Shown: positions 31,362 to 40,286 of the stretch, piece after piece
Numbering within the stretch: the first letter of the stretch is position 1
Layout of the letters: each line of letters starts with the position of its first letter
NCBI GenBank assembly: GCA_016794785.1
Contig: JAEUHC010000009.1
Coordinates: 1 to 64,000 of the forward strand
Length of the DNA: 64,000 nucleotides
DNA from: Opitutaceae bacterium
GTDB taxonomy: Bacteria; Verrucomicrobiota; Verrucomicrobiia; Opitutales; Opitutaceae
Direction: 5' to 3'
The notes under the pieces: generated by a model
What the model saw: the letters and a program-made list of their open reading frames with translations, nothing else
The model's database searches: none
What the model was told of the DNA's origin: nothing
Made by a program: the position numbers and the translations under genes

Positions 31362-33398
31362 TCACTCCACCCGGAGAATCCCCTTCATGAGCTGCGAGTG
31401 GCCGGGAAAGGTGCAGACGAAATCGTAGTCGCCGGGCTTCGCAGGCGCGGTGAAGAAGATCGTGTCGCTCGTCTCCGGCAGGGCGACCGCGGTGTGGTAG
31501 AGCACGTCCGCGGTTTCGGGGATGTAGTGTTTGGCGGGACCATCGAGACCGAGCGCCAGCGCGGCTTCGCCCACGGCCTGGCCGCGGCCGGGCGCGCAGA
31601 GGACGAAGTTATGCAGCATGTCGTCGGTGTTCTTGAAGATCAGGCGCACGCGCGCGCCGGCTTTCACGGTGAGGAGGGTCTGGTCGAACTTCAGCCCGGG
31701 CTGCGTGCCGAGGAGGATTTGCTTGTCGCCTTCGTCATTGGGCCAGTCGCCCGGCGCCTTGATCGGGTGCTTGGCGGTGTGGCCGAGCACGGTCTCGATG
31801 ATGGGCGCGACGCAGAGTTCCGCTTCCTTGGGATCGAGCGGCACGATGCGGTTGCCGGCGGGGAGGCGGTTCAGCGTGTAGAACGCCACCGGGTGCAGCA
31901 GCGGCTCGGTGCCGCCGGCGGCGCGGAGTCCGTGCGCCTTGATCTCGTGGACGTAGCCTTCGCGCAGGCAGGCGAGGGCGAGGCGCACGCTGAGGCCGTC
32001 CGGCGCCACGACGATTTTGCGCACGGGGCACGCGAGGCGGTTGACCGGTGCGCTGCCATAGGCGCGGTGATAGAGGTAGGTGAAGCCCGCGGCGGACCAG
32101 TTCGCCGGATTTTCCGCAGTCGCGCGATCGACGGGGGTCGTGAACGTGAGCGTGAAACCGTCCGCCTGCGCGCGCATGGCCTTGATCTCGAAGGGCACCT
32201 GGCCGGTCCACGCGAGGCGCTCGAGGCCCTGCTGTTTGGTGCCGACGGATCCCCAGCCGCGCGCGGTCTGGCCGGCGAACATCACGCCATCCTCGCCATG
32301 CGCGAGACGGATGATGCCGCTCTCGAAGCCTTCGCGAAACGCGATCGCCATGCCCTGCCACACGCCGCCGACCTCCTCGAGCGCGACGCGCGCGATCTTG
32401 CTCTGGCCTTGGTCGGCGACGAAGAGCTGGCCGGCAAACGGCCCGAATTTCCCGCCCGTGAGATCCTCGATGGTGCCGGCGTTGGAGATGCCGAGCACGG
32501 TGTGCGGGAGCCACACGGCGGGCGGTTTCACGCCGGGGACTTTCTTGGCGACCTCGTGCATGGGTTCGCCGAAATCCTTGATGTCCTCGGGGCGCAGGCT
32601 GACGGTCGAGCCGGGCATGCGGCTCCACGCGAGGCCCGCCGGATGGCCGCCGAAATCTCCCGGAGCCACGTGGGTGAGGCGGCCGGAGCCGACCCATTCG
32701 CCTTGGTTTTCCGAGTAGAACCACGCGCCCTGCGACGTGACGAGAAAACCGCACGGCGAGCGCAGGCCGGCGGCGATGGGCATCATCTGTCCATCGGGCG
32801 TGATCTCGACCATCCAGCCGCGCCACGGGGCGGGCGCCTGCGTGGCGCCGCCGAAGGCGACGTTCAGCGTGAGGCGGAGATTGCCGTTCGGCGCGAGCAC
32901 GGGCCCGAAGTTGTATTCGTGATAGCTGCCCGAGATCGGGATCTTGGCGACGGTCTCAAACACGTCCGCGCGGCCGTCGCCGTCGGTGTCCTCGATGCGG
33001 GTGAGTTCCTGGCGCTGCGCGACGTAGTAGCCCTTGCGGGGCAGAGGCGCGGCGATGATGCCGAGCGGCTCGTGGAGGCCGGAGGCAAAGAGCGTGAACT
33101 TGGGCTGCGGGTTGGAGTCGTAGGCGCCGTCCACCCACCAGATTTCGCCGCGCCGCGTCGTCACGAGCAGGCGTTTGCCCCCCACGGGCGTGATGCCGCT
33201 CGCCTCGAGCACGATGTCTTCCGGCACGGGCAGCGGGGTGCGTTTCCAAAAAATATCCTCGCGGGTGGTGAGCGCCTCGGACGGTTTGGCGAAACGTTCA
33301 GCGGCGGAGGGGTTGTTGACGCGCGCGGGCGCGTCCGCGGCGGCGGCGACGGAGGCGGCAAACGCGGCGGCGGGCAGGAAAGAGGCGAGGCGTTTCAT
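31362..33398 (-). CDS. Secreted beta-propeller protein fused to an azurin-like copper domain
   Basis: A 678-residue protein with signal peptide MKRLASFLPAAAFAASVAAA from ATG 33398. Residues about 45-430 form a PVC-type/PQQ-dehydrogenase-like propeller (LEASGITPVGGKRLLVTTRRGEIWWVDG, DTDGDGRADVFETVA, LRSPCGF). The C-terminal ~130 residues are a cupredoxin with type-1 copper ligands: His in MLHNF and CTFPGHSQLMKG (Cys, His, Met), much like azurin. It may pass electrons from a periplasmic oxidation to copper. It follows the DUF1080 gene by 5 bases. The substrate is unknown. Confidence 0.8.
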   Translation of the reverse strand: MKRLASFLPAAAFAASVAAAADAPARVNNPSAAERFAKPSEALTTREDIFWKRTPLPVPEDIVLEASGITPVGGKRLLVTTRRGEIWWVDGAYDSNPQPKFTLFASGLHEPLGIIAAPLPRKGYYVAQRQELTRIEDTDGDGRADVFETVAKIPISGSYHEYNFGPVLAPNGNLRLTLNVAFGGATQAPAPWRGWMVEITPDGQMMPIAAGLRSPCGFLVTSQGAWFYSENQGEWVGSGRLTHVAPGDFGGHPAGLAWSRMPGSTVSLRPEDIKDFGEPMHEVAKKVPGVKPPAVWLPHTVLGISNAGTIEDLTGGKFGPFAGQLFVADQGQSKIARVALEEVGGVWQGMAIAFREGFESGIIRLAHGEDGVMFAGQTARGWGSVGTKQQGLERLAWTGQVPFEIKAMRAQADGFTLTFTTPVDRATAENPANWSAAGFTYLYHRAYGSAPVNRLACPVRKIVVAPDGLSVRLALACLREGYVHEIKAHGLRAAGGTEPLLHPVAFYTLNRLPAGNRIVPLDPKEAELCVAPIIETVLGHTAKHPIKAPGDWPNDEGDKQILLGTQPGLKFDQTLLTVKAGARVRLIFKNTDDMLHNFVLCAPGRGQAVGEAALALGLDGPAKHYIPETADVLYHTAVALPETSDTIFFTAPAKPGDYDFVCTFPGHSQLMKGILRVE

Positions 33399-33403
33399 GG
33401 TGT

Positions 33404-35317
33404 TCACCAGAGGATGGAATACGTGATGGGCTTCTCGAGGTTGCCGGCGTTGAGCGCCACGGCGAGCTGCTGCTTGCCGTTGACGTGACGGACGACGGGC
33501 CGGTGCGCGGCCGTGGCCGGCCAGTCGATGAACCATTCACGGTCGCCGACGATCCAGCCGGCTCCGCCGGGCTGCGGGGTGATGGACGTGGATTCCGCGA
33601 GTAGCACCCACGTGGACCACGAGGGGAGCTTGCCTTTGAGCTCAAGCGTGCGGGTGAGTCCGCGGCTATCGGTGGTGGCGGCGATCCGATCGCGCACATC
33701 GATCTCGGCGAGCCGGCTCAGGAAAACCGGCGTGCCATCGGCCTCGATCACATAGCCGCGCGAACTCCAAAGGGCCTCAGGCTGATCGGGCCAGTCGCCG
33801 ACGGCGGCCTGCTCGATCAGGGCGAGCGTGGGCTTGTCGTGGAAAGTGAGGGCGGGGCCGGTGGCGACGGCGGTCTGATCGTTGCCGCGGCCTTCCCACA
33901 TCGCCTGGGCATCCACGAAGGAACCGCGCCAGGCGCGCAGGATCGTGCCGGTCTCGAAATCATACGCGAAATGCACGCCGGCCGGCGAACCGACGGAGGC
34001 GGCGTAGAGGCGCTTGCGGGGGTGGAACGGCACGAACCCGCGCTGCAGCAGCACGCGATCGGTGGGCTCGACGAGGAGCTTTTTCGTAGGGGCGGATTTG
34101 CGCGCGGCGGCGGCGCCCTTTTTGGCGGGCGCGGGCGGAGCGTTTGCCTCCCGCACCGTCACCAAGTGCGGCGCAATGCCCGGGCCCTCGGCAGTGAGAT
34201 CGAGGATCGGCCGGCTGTTGACACTGTGCACGAGATCGAGGCGGAAGGCGTGCTTGCCCGCCGTGAGGGTGATGATGCCCGGCTGGCCGCCGCGCTCGAG
34301 CGGGATGATGGCGGGGTTTCCGTCGATGAGCAGGCGCGTGGCGCCGCTCGAGTCCGCGGAGAATCGATACGCGCCCGCGCGCGGCGCCTCGATCGAGCCG
34401 GAGATCGCGAGGGCGAACCGGCCGCTTTTTTCGATGGCGGCGTGGGTGAAGCGGTCGAGCGCGCCCTCGGCCTTGGGCTTTTCGGTGTCGTAGCTTCCGA
34501 CGCTGCTGTAGTTGCCCGCGTAGAGCTTGTAGCTGAGTCCGGAGACGGCGAGCGGGCCGCTGCTGGTGTAGCGCTTGACCGCCAGCGAGCGCAGGGCGAT
34601 CGGGCCGTGATCGCCTTGAATCATCAGCGGGCCGAGGGGCTTCTCGTCATTGGCCAGCGAGGAGCGCGTGGGACCGGAGATCTCGACGTTTTCGTGGAGG
34701 GTGAAGCCGTTGAGGACGACTTTGGTGAAGCGGGCGTTGCGGGTCTTCTTGCCCGTGGCGTCGAAGCGCGGCGCCTGGAACTCGACGTGGAGTTTTTGCC
34801 AGAGGCCGGGCGCGCGGCTGGCGTTGGCGCGGGGCGCGATGCCGTCGAAGGCCTCTTGGCCCGCGCCGCGCGTGGCATCCCAGCGGTGATAGATGCCGCC
34901 GGCATCGGCGGGCTTGGGTTCTTTGACGCCCCAGCTGTCGAAGAGCTGGACCTCGTAGCGGCCCTGCAAATAAACGCCGGAGTTGGAACCGGGCGTGAGC
35001 AGAAACTCGAGGTCGAGTTGGAGGTCGCCGTGTTCCCAAGTGGTGATGAGGTGGGTGCGCGTTTCCTTTTCCTTGCCAGGATTGCAGACGAGGAGACCCG
35101 TGCCCTCGGTGGCGGCGAGGGTCTTGTCGCGGCGGGGATCGCCGGTGAGGTCGCTGGCGAGCTTCCAATTGGCGCCGACCGGACGAAACGCCGCGAGCGA
35201 GTCGAGCGGCAGGGATTCGGGCGGGAGTGATTGGGCGCTGAGAACGGCGGCAAGGAGCGGGAGGGTCGCCGCCAGCGTGCGGCGCCACACGCGGTGGGTG
35301 GTGGAGGGGGTGCGCAT
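33404..35317 (-). CDS. Secreted DUF1080 (3-keto-glycoside hydrolase-like) protein with PA14 domain
   Basis: A 637-residue protein starting at ATG 35317, with an N-terminal export signal. Residues about 40-220 form the DUF1080 concanavalin-like domain (GDLQLDLEFLLTPGSNSGVYLQGRYEVQLFDSWG, GIYHRWDA, KLHVEFQAPRFD), and a PA14 domain follows near 240-370 (GAYRFSADSSGATRLLIDGNP). A Lys/Ala-rich linker (PPAPAKKGAAAARKSAP) leads to a further domain of unknown type. DUF1080 proteins include 3-ketoglycoside hydrolases. First gene of the four-gene leftward operon. Confidence 0.8.
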   Translation of the reverse strand: MRTPSTTHRVWRRTLAATLPLLAAVLSAQSLPPESLPLDSLAAFRPVGANWKLASDLTGDPRRDKTLAATEGTGLLVCNPGKEKETRTHLITTWEHGDLQLDLEFLLTPGSNSGVYLQGRYEVQLFDSWGVKEPKPADAGGIYHRWDATRGAGQEAFDGIAPRANASRAPGLWQKLHVEFQAPRFDATGKKTRNARFTKVVLNGFTLHENVEISGPTRSSLANDEKPLGPLMIQGDHGPIALRSLAVKRYTSSGPLAVSGLSYKLYAGNYSSVGSYDTEKPKAEGALDRFTHAAIEKSGRFALAISGSIEAPRAGAYRFSADSSGATRLLIDGNPAIIPLERGGQPGIITLTAGKHAFRLDLVHSVNSRPILDLTAEGPGIAPHLVTVREANAPPAPAKKGAAAARKSAPTKKLLVEPTDRVLLQRGFVPFHPRKRLYAASVGSPAGVHFAYDFETGTILRAWRGSFVDAQAMWEGRGNDQTAVATGPALTFHDKPTLALIEQAAVGDWPDQPEALWSSRGYVIEADGTPVFLSRLAEIDVRDRIAATTDSRGLTRTLELKGKLPSWSTWVLLAESTSITPQPGGAGWIVGDREWFIDWPATAAHRPVVRHVNGKQQLAVALNAGNLEKPITYSILW

Positions 35318-35445
35318 CGAGAAAGGCGGCACGGTCGGAGCGCGCCGGGCCGACGGCAAACCTAGATTTCCGCGGGTTGCGGACAGCGCAAAACACGCGC
35401 CGTCGCGCGTTGCGATCAGGCAGGCGCAGGGTGCGCCCTCGCGGC

Positions 35446-35922
35446 TCAACGCGCCTCGTGGACGAAAAACTCGACGATGTAGTCGAGGTCGCCGTAGCCC
35501 TTGGCCTTCAGGCGCTGCACGACGTTGTTGATCGCGATCTGCAGTTCATCCGTCGACGCTTCGTCGAGGTGTTCGACGACGGCGGAACCCTTTCGCACGA
35601 GAGGATAGCGGCGCTGGCTGCCGGTCTCAATCGAGTAGAGCGCCGCACCGCGATCAGAGAAGCCGCTCCGATAAACGAGACTGGCCCGCTCAAAGGCCGA
35701 CATCGTGCGGTAGATCGTGACGAGATCGCAGCCGTCCGCCCCCGTCAGCTCAAAGAGCCGGTCGATCGTGACGGGCTGCGGACATTGGGAAAGTAGCGCA
35801 AGAAGCGCCACACGTTGGTCGGTGACGCGGAGTCCGGCTTTGCGGAGGCGGGCGGTGAGTTCAGTATCGATGCGGGGCGGACGAAGCGCCTCGGCGGGCA
35901 GGGGTAGGCTTGACGCGATCAT
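35446..35922 (-). CDS. Fur-family-like regulator lacking the usual metal site
   Basis: A 158-residue protein with a winged-helix domain of Fur type (residues about 22-95: LRKAGLRVTDQRVALLALLSQCPQPVTIDRLFEL, LVTIYRTMSAFERASLV). The expected HHDH-x-x-C and CxxC metal motifs are missing: the corresponding stretch reads RYPLVRKGSAVVEHLD, with a single His. The remainder folds plausibly (TDELQIAINNVVQRLKAKGY). It probably still binds DNA but cannot bind iron or zinc in the standard way. It ends 128 bases upstream of the DUF1080 gene start. Confidence 0.8.
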   Translation of the reverse strand: MIASSLPLPAEALRPPRIDTELTARLRKAGLRVTDQRVALLALLSQCPQPVTIDRLFELTGADGCDLVTIYRTMSAFERASLVYRSGFSDRGAALYSIETGSQRRYPLVRKGSAVVEHLDEASTDELQIAINNVVQRLKAKGYGDLDYIVEFFVHEAR

Positions 35923-35977
35923 GGGCAGTTTGGGCTGGAAATGGGGTTCGGGCGTGGAGCGCCGCCGGAACGTGGGC

Positions 35978-36367
35978 TTAATTCATCTGCAGCTCGCGTA
36001 GGGCGAGGGAGCTTTTTAGCGCCGCGCGCAGTTGTGTCTCGTCGAACGGCTTGAGGAGGACTTCGTCAGCCCCCAGTTCCCGCGCGGCCAGCGAGCATTC
36101 GAAGGCCGAGATGTGGCGCCCGCCTCCGGTGATTGCGATGATGCGAACCCAAGGCTGCGACTGGCGAAGTTTGCGGATGATGGCCAACCCATCGAGGTCG
36201 GGCAGCACAATATCCGTCACGACCACGTCGAAATGTAGCAGCCCCACCGCTGCCAGTGCGTCTGAGCCAGCATGCACGCATGCAACGTGGTGCTCGCGGA
36301 GCCAGTGGGCGGCGAGTGAGCATATCTCGGGCGAATCATCCACGAGCAGGATCGAGAGTGGTTTCAT
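35978..36367 (-). CDS. Stand-alone response-regulator receiver protein
   Basis: A 129-residue CheY-like protein with only a receiver domain. Acidic pocket DD at residues 10-11, phosphoacceptor Asp 52 (VVTDIVLPDLDG), the Thr of AITGG near 79 and the conserved Lys of LLKPFD near 106 are all present. No output domain. It begins 357 bases from the PrsK kinase gene and is divergent to it, so the two may share regulation; a direct phosphotransfer partner is not evident. Confidence 0.9.
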   Translation of the reverse strand: MKPLSILLVDDSPEICSLAAHWLREHHVACVHAGSDALAAVGLLHFDVVVTDIVLPDLDGLAIIRKLRQSQPWVRIIAITGGGRHISAFECSLAARELGADEVLLKPFDETQLRAALKSSLALRELQMN

Positions 36368-36724
36368 GAAGCAGCGAAGCGTGGGATTGCGGCGAATGAG
36401 GCTGCCGTGGCATGGGGTTGCCTCAGCTTAGGCTTAAATCATAGCCAAGACCGATCCACCTAATGAGTGTAATGTGGAAGTATCATTGCAGAAACATTAT
36501 GCAATTTTCTGGCTTCCTTGACCCAAGCGATGTGAATTCAGGGGACGTATTGCTATCCAGACGGTTACTCGGCTGTAAAATGTCGGTGTTTCTGTAATGC
36601 AGTGAAAGATATTGTATTGCGCGAATCAGGAAGTGTAAGCTTTTTTGACACTCGATTGGTGGCTGTCGCGTCATGCGAACGAAAAGCGCTGGGGCGACTT
36701 GGGCACCGTGACGAATGACTTCCG
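36368..36724. promoter_or_regulatory. Divergent intergenic region, receiver gene / prsK
   Basis: 357 AT-richer bases without a convincing gene. At 36573-36586 CTGTAAAATGTCGG is followed by TCTGTAATGC (36591-36600), a TGTAA-type repeat around a TGTCGG block. From memory, upstream elements of PEP-CTERM genes combine TGTAA-like and CCGACA-like blocks, so this may be a PrsR site. I could not fit a sigma-54 -24/-12 pair with correct spacing. Confidence 0.35.
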
Positions 36725-38839
36725 ATGCAAGCTGCCACCTATTTTGCTATCGCCAGTGCATGCTGTAGTGGGGCGTTTGCCTTGGCGGCAGCGGTGCGGG
36801 CTCGAGCGGCGGTGTCACGGTGGTCATTTGCGGTAGGCATGGCCGTGTTGGCGGCGGAGAGTGCATTCTCGGCCTTGGCGTCGGCGAGCGAGTCGCCGGA
36901 GCAATTCAACCGTTGGCAGTTTTTGCGCCTCGCGAGCATGGCGCTGCTGCCGGGAGTGTGGCTGACCTTTAGCTTGAGCTACGCGCGGGCCAGCGGCGAA
37001 CACGGGCCGCTCCGGAAAGCTCGGCTGGCTGTCTTGGGCGCTTTCCTTTTGCCGATCGCGTTCGTGTCGGCAGGGCGCGGCGATCTGATCCAGCGGGTGG
37101 AGGATGTGTCTTGGGGCACCAACCGGGTGATTCACTTCGGGTGGGCCGGGCTGGCGCTGCATCTCGCGATGCTCGGTGGTGCAGTTTGGGTGCTGCGCAA
37201 TCTGGAACGCACGTATCGCGGTTCCGTGGGCACGATGCGGTGGCGCATCAAGTTCATGCTGCTGGGGCTCGCGCTTTATTTCCTGGTTCGCATCTACACC
37301 AGCAGCCAAGTGCTGCTCTACCGTGCGTCCGATCTCTCCCTTGCGACGGTGAACGCCGGCGCGCTGCTCGCGGCGAGCCTGCTGATGCTGCGGACGTTTT
37401 TCCGCGCGGGGCACTTTGACACCGAGGTGTATCCCTCGCAGACCGCCTTGCAGGGATCACTCGTTGTCGCGCTGGTGGGCGCCTACCTCCTTGTGGTGGG
37501 TGTGCTGGCGAAGGTCGTGACGTATTTTGGCGGCGACTCAGCCTTCGCCCCGAAGGCCTTCTTCATCCTTGTCTCGTTGGTCGTGCTCGCGGCCGCGCTG
37601 CAGTCCGATCGTTTCCGGCTGCACCTGCGGCAATTCGTGAGCCGGCATTTCCAGCGGCCGATGCATGACTACCGCACGGTCTGGCAGAAGTTCACGGAGG
37701 GCACCGTCTCGCGCGTCGAGCAGACCGATTTATGCCGGGCGCTCGTGACGCTCACGGCCGAACTGTTCCAGCTGCTGTCCGTCAGCGTGTGGCTCGTGGA
37801 TGAGAAAAAGGAAAACCTCGTCCTCAAGGCTTCCAGTTCGCATCTCGCCGGGTCGGACGGCTCGCTGGAATCGCGGCGGCTCGAGGCCGCGCCGATTATC
37901 GCGCGGTTTCTGGCCTCGGCCGATCCGGCGGATTTCGAGTCCGTGGCCGAGCCCTGGGCTGAGGCGCTGCGTCAGGGCAATCCGCTCGAGTTCGAGCGCA
38001 GCGGGCGCCGGGTGTGCATCCCTTTCGTGAGCCGGGGTGAGCTGCTCGGCGTGATGGTGCTCGGCGATCGCGTGGCGGGGGTGCCGTTTTCCACGCAGGA
38101 TTTCGATTTGTTCAAGTGCATCGGTGATCAGGCGGCGGCGAGCCTACTGAACGTCCAGCTGGCCGAGCGGCTTCGGCGTTCCACCCAGCTCGAGGCTTTC
38201 CAGGCGATGGCGGCGTTCTTTGTCCACGATCTCAAGAACGCCGCCTCCACGCTCTCGATTATGCTGCAGAACCTCCCGGTCCATTTCGACGACCCGGAAT
38301 TCCGCCAGGATGCGCTCCGCGGCATCGGTTCCACCGTCACGCACATCAACCGCCTGATCGGCCGCCTCGGCTCGCTCCGCCACCAGCTCAAGATCGAGCC
38401 CGCCGAGGCCGACCTCAACGAGGTCGTCGAGAGCGTCGTCGCCGGCATCGAGCACAGCCCCAAGTTCACGATCACCAAGGAACTCGGGCCGCTCCCTCGC
38501 TTCGCCTTTGACCGCGACCAGATTCACAAAGTGATCACCAACCTCGTCCTCAACGCCACCGAGGCCGTGTCGGTTGATGGCCAGGTGCGCGTCTCCACGA
38601 GTCTCGAAAACGGCTGGGCCGTCCTCACCGTCGCCGACAACGGCAGCGGCATGAGCGCGGACTTCCTCGCGAATTCGCTCTTCCGCCCCTTCCAGACCAC
38701 GAAGAAGAGCGGCCTCGGCATCGGCATGTTCCAGAGCAAGATGATCATCGAGGCCCACGGCGGACGCGTCGCCGTCACGAGCGAGCCGGGCCAGGGCACC
38801 ACTTTCAAAATCCAACTGCGGCTCGCCCCCTCTGCCTGA
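36725..38839 (+). CDS. prsK: PEP-CTERM system histidine kinase PrsK
   Basis: A 704-residue membrane kinase. The N-terminal ~300 residues hold about eight membrane spans, and a GAF-like domain follows (near 330-480, e.g. AELFQLLSVSVWLVDEKKENL). The kinase core starts at FFVHDLKNAAS (His 501), with N-box (ITNLVLNATEAV), G1 (VADNGSGM) and a GLGIGMFQSK G2. The multi-span plus GAF plus HisKA-like layout and the FFVHDLKN motif are the PrsK pattern. It is coupled to prsR by TGATG. Confidence 0.9.
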   Translation: MQAATYFAIASACCSGAFALAAAVRARAAVSRWSFAVGMAVLAAESAFSALASASESPEQFNRWQFLRLASMALLPGVWLTFSLSYARASGEHGPLRKARLAVLGAFLLPIAFVSAGRGDLIQRVEDVSWGTNRVIHFGWAGLALHLAMLGGAVWVLRNLERTYRGSVGTMRWRIKFMLLGLALYFLVRIYTSSQVLLYRASDLSLATVNAGALLAASLLMLRTFFRAGHFDTEVYPSQTALQGSLVVALVGAYLLVVGVLAKVVTYFGGDSAFAPKAFFILVSLVVLAAALQSDRFRLHLRQFVSRHFQRPMHDYRTVWQKFTEGTVSRVEQTDLCRALVTLTAELFQLLSVSVWLVDEKKENLVLKASSSHLAGSDGSLESRRLEAAPIIARFLASADPADFESVAEPWAEALRQGNPLEFERSGRRVCIPFVSRGELLGVMVLGDRVAGVPFSTQDFDLFKCIGDQAAASLLNVQLAERLRRSTQLEAFQAMAAFFVHDLKNAASTLSIMLQNLPVHFDDPEFRQDALRGIGSTVTHINRLIGRLGSLRHQLKIEPAEADLNEVVESVVAGIEHSPKFTITKELGPLPRFAFDRDQIHKVITNLVLNATEAVSVDGQVRVSTSLENGWAVLTVADNGSGMSADFLANSLFRPFQTTKKSGLGIGMFQSKMIIEAHGGRVAVTSEPGQGTTFKIQLRLAPSA

Positions 38840-40275
38840 TGAACGAGAAAAACACCTCCGACAACGCTCCCATCCTTAAGACGGTCGATTCCTCGGCGCC
38901 CATCGTCCCGGCCAAATCCACCGGCAAGCCCAAGCTCCTCATCGTCGACGACGAGGACGAGATCCGCACGCAGATGCGCTGGGCGCTCACGAGCGACTAC
39001 ACGGTCTCGACGGCCAGCGATCGGGCCACCGCGCTCGAACAGTTTCGCCTGCACAAGCCCGCCGTCGTGCTCCTCGACCTCGGCCTCCCGCCCCACGCCG
39101 GCACGCCGGAGGAGGGGCTCGCCACGCTCACCGAGCTGCTCTCCATCGATCGCACGACCAAGGTCGTGATCGTGAGCGGCCAGGGCGAAAAAGGCCCGGC
39201 CATGACCGCCATCGGCCTCGGGGCCTACGATTTCCTCAACAAACCCGCCGACATGGACGAGCTGCGCCTGCTCCTGAAGCGCTGCTATCACGTCGCGCAT
39301 CTCGAGAAAGAATACCGCCAGCTCCAGGACACGCTCGGCGGCGGCTCCTTCGAGGGCATCGTCGGCAGCGGCGCACGCATGCAGGTCGTTTTCGACTCGA
39401 TCCGCAAGGTCGCCACTTCGGACGCACCGGTCCTCATCCTCGGCGAGAGCGGCACCGGCAAGGAGCTGACCGCGCGCGCCATTCACCAGCGCAGCGCGCG
39501 GCGCGATGGTCCTTTCGTCGCCATCAATTGCAGCGCCATCCCGGAGACCCTGATCGAGAGCGAGCTCTTCGGCCATGAAAAGGGCGCCTTCACCGGCGCG
39601 CATGCCCAGCGCAAGGGCCGCATCGAGACCGCCCAAGGGGGCACACTCTTCCTCGATGAAATCGGCGACGTGCCCCTCCCGATCCAGGTCAAGCTCCTGC
39701 GCTTTCTCCAGGAATCCGTCATCGAGCGCGTCGGCGGCCGCGGCGAAATCGCAGTCGAGACGCGGGTGCTCGCCGCCACCAACGCCGACCTGAAGAAAGG
39801 CATGCAGTCCGGCCGCTTCCGCGAGGACCTCTTCTACCGCCTCGCCGTCGTCCAGATCGTCCTGCCGCCGCTGCGCGAGCGCAACGACGACACCGTGCTC
39901 CTAGCCCAGACGTTCCTGAAGCGCTTCTCCGACGAGAACGGCAAGGCCGGCCTCGTCTTTGGCGCGGACGCCATGCGCGCCATCCGCCAGCATCCCTGGC
40001 CCGGCAACGTCCGCGAACTCCAGAACCGCGTGCGCCGCGCCGTCATCATGAGCGAGTCCAGGCGGATCGTGCCGGCCGACCTCGAGCTCGACGCTGCCGG
40101 TGCCTCGGGCGCCACCACCCTCAAGGAGGCGCGCGACAAGCTCGAGACCGAGATGATCACCGCCGCCCTCCAGCGCCACGGCGGCAAGATCACCGGCGCC
40201 GCCCTCGAACTCGGCATCAGCCGCCCCACGCTCTACGAGATGATGGACAAGCTCGGCATCTCGAAATCCGAGTAG
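38839..40275 (+). CDS. prsR: PEP-CTERM response regulator PrsR (sigma-54 activator)
   Basis: A 478-residue NtrC-type regulator: N-terminal receiver (phosphoacceptor Asp 80, LLDLGLPPHAG), sigma-54-interaction AAA+ domain (Walker A LGESGTGKE, GAFTGAH loop in ESELFGHEKGAFTGA, FLDEIGD) and a C-terminal Fis-type helix-turn-helix (GGKITGAALELGISRPTLYEMMDKLGI). With PrsK it is known in other bacteria to switch on exopolysaccharide and PEP-CTERM genes through sigma-54. No exosortase or PEP-CTERM protein is in this window. Confidence 0.9.
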   Translation: MNEKNTSDNAPILKTVDSSAPIVPAKSTGKPKLLIVDDEDEIRTQMRWALTSDYTVSTASDRATALEQFRLHKPAVVLLDLGLPPHAGTPEEGLATLTELLSIDRTTKVVIVSGQGEKGPAMTAIGLGAYDFLNKPADMDELRLLLKRCYHVAHLEKEYRQLQDTLGGGSFEGIVGSGARMQVVFDSIRKVATSDAPVLILGESGTGKELTARAIHQRSARRDGPFVAINCSAIPETLIESELFGHEKGAFTGAHAQRKGRIETAQGGTLFLDEIGDVPLPIQVKLLRFLQESVIERVGGRGEIAVETRVLAATNADLKKGMQSGRFREDLFYRLAVVQIVLPPLRERNDDTVLLAQTFLKRFSDENGKAGLVFGADAMRAIRQHPWPGNVRELQNRVRRAVIMSESRRIVPADLELDAAGASGATTLKEARDKLETEMITAALQRHGGKITGAALELGISRPTLYEMMDKLGISKSE

Positions 40276-40286
40276 CCTCGCCGCGA

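Noticed and set aside
30702..33488. Long plus-strand open frame over glycerate kinase, DUF1653 and propeller-azurin genes
   Set aside because: It covers three real minus-strand genes with recognised families and has low-complexity composition; a shadow frame.
36600..36724. Sigma-54 promoter before prsK
   Set aside because: Several GG and GC pairs exist but none has the required ten-base spacing with a TGGC/TTGC context.
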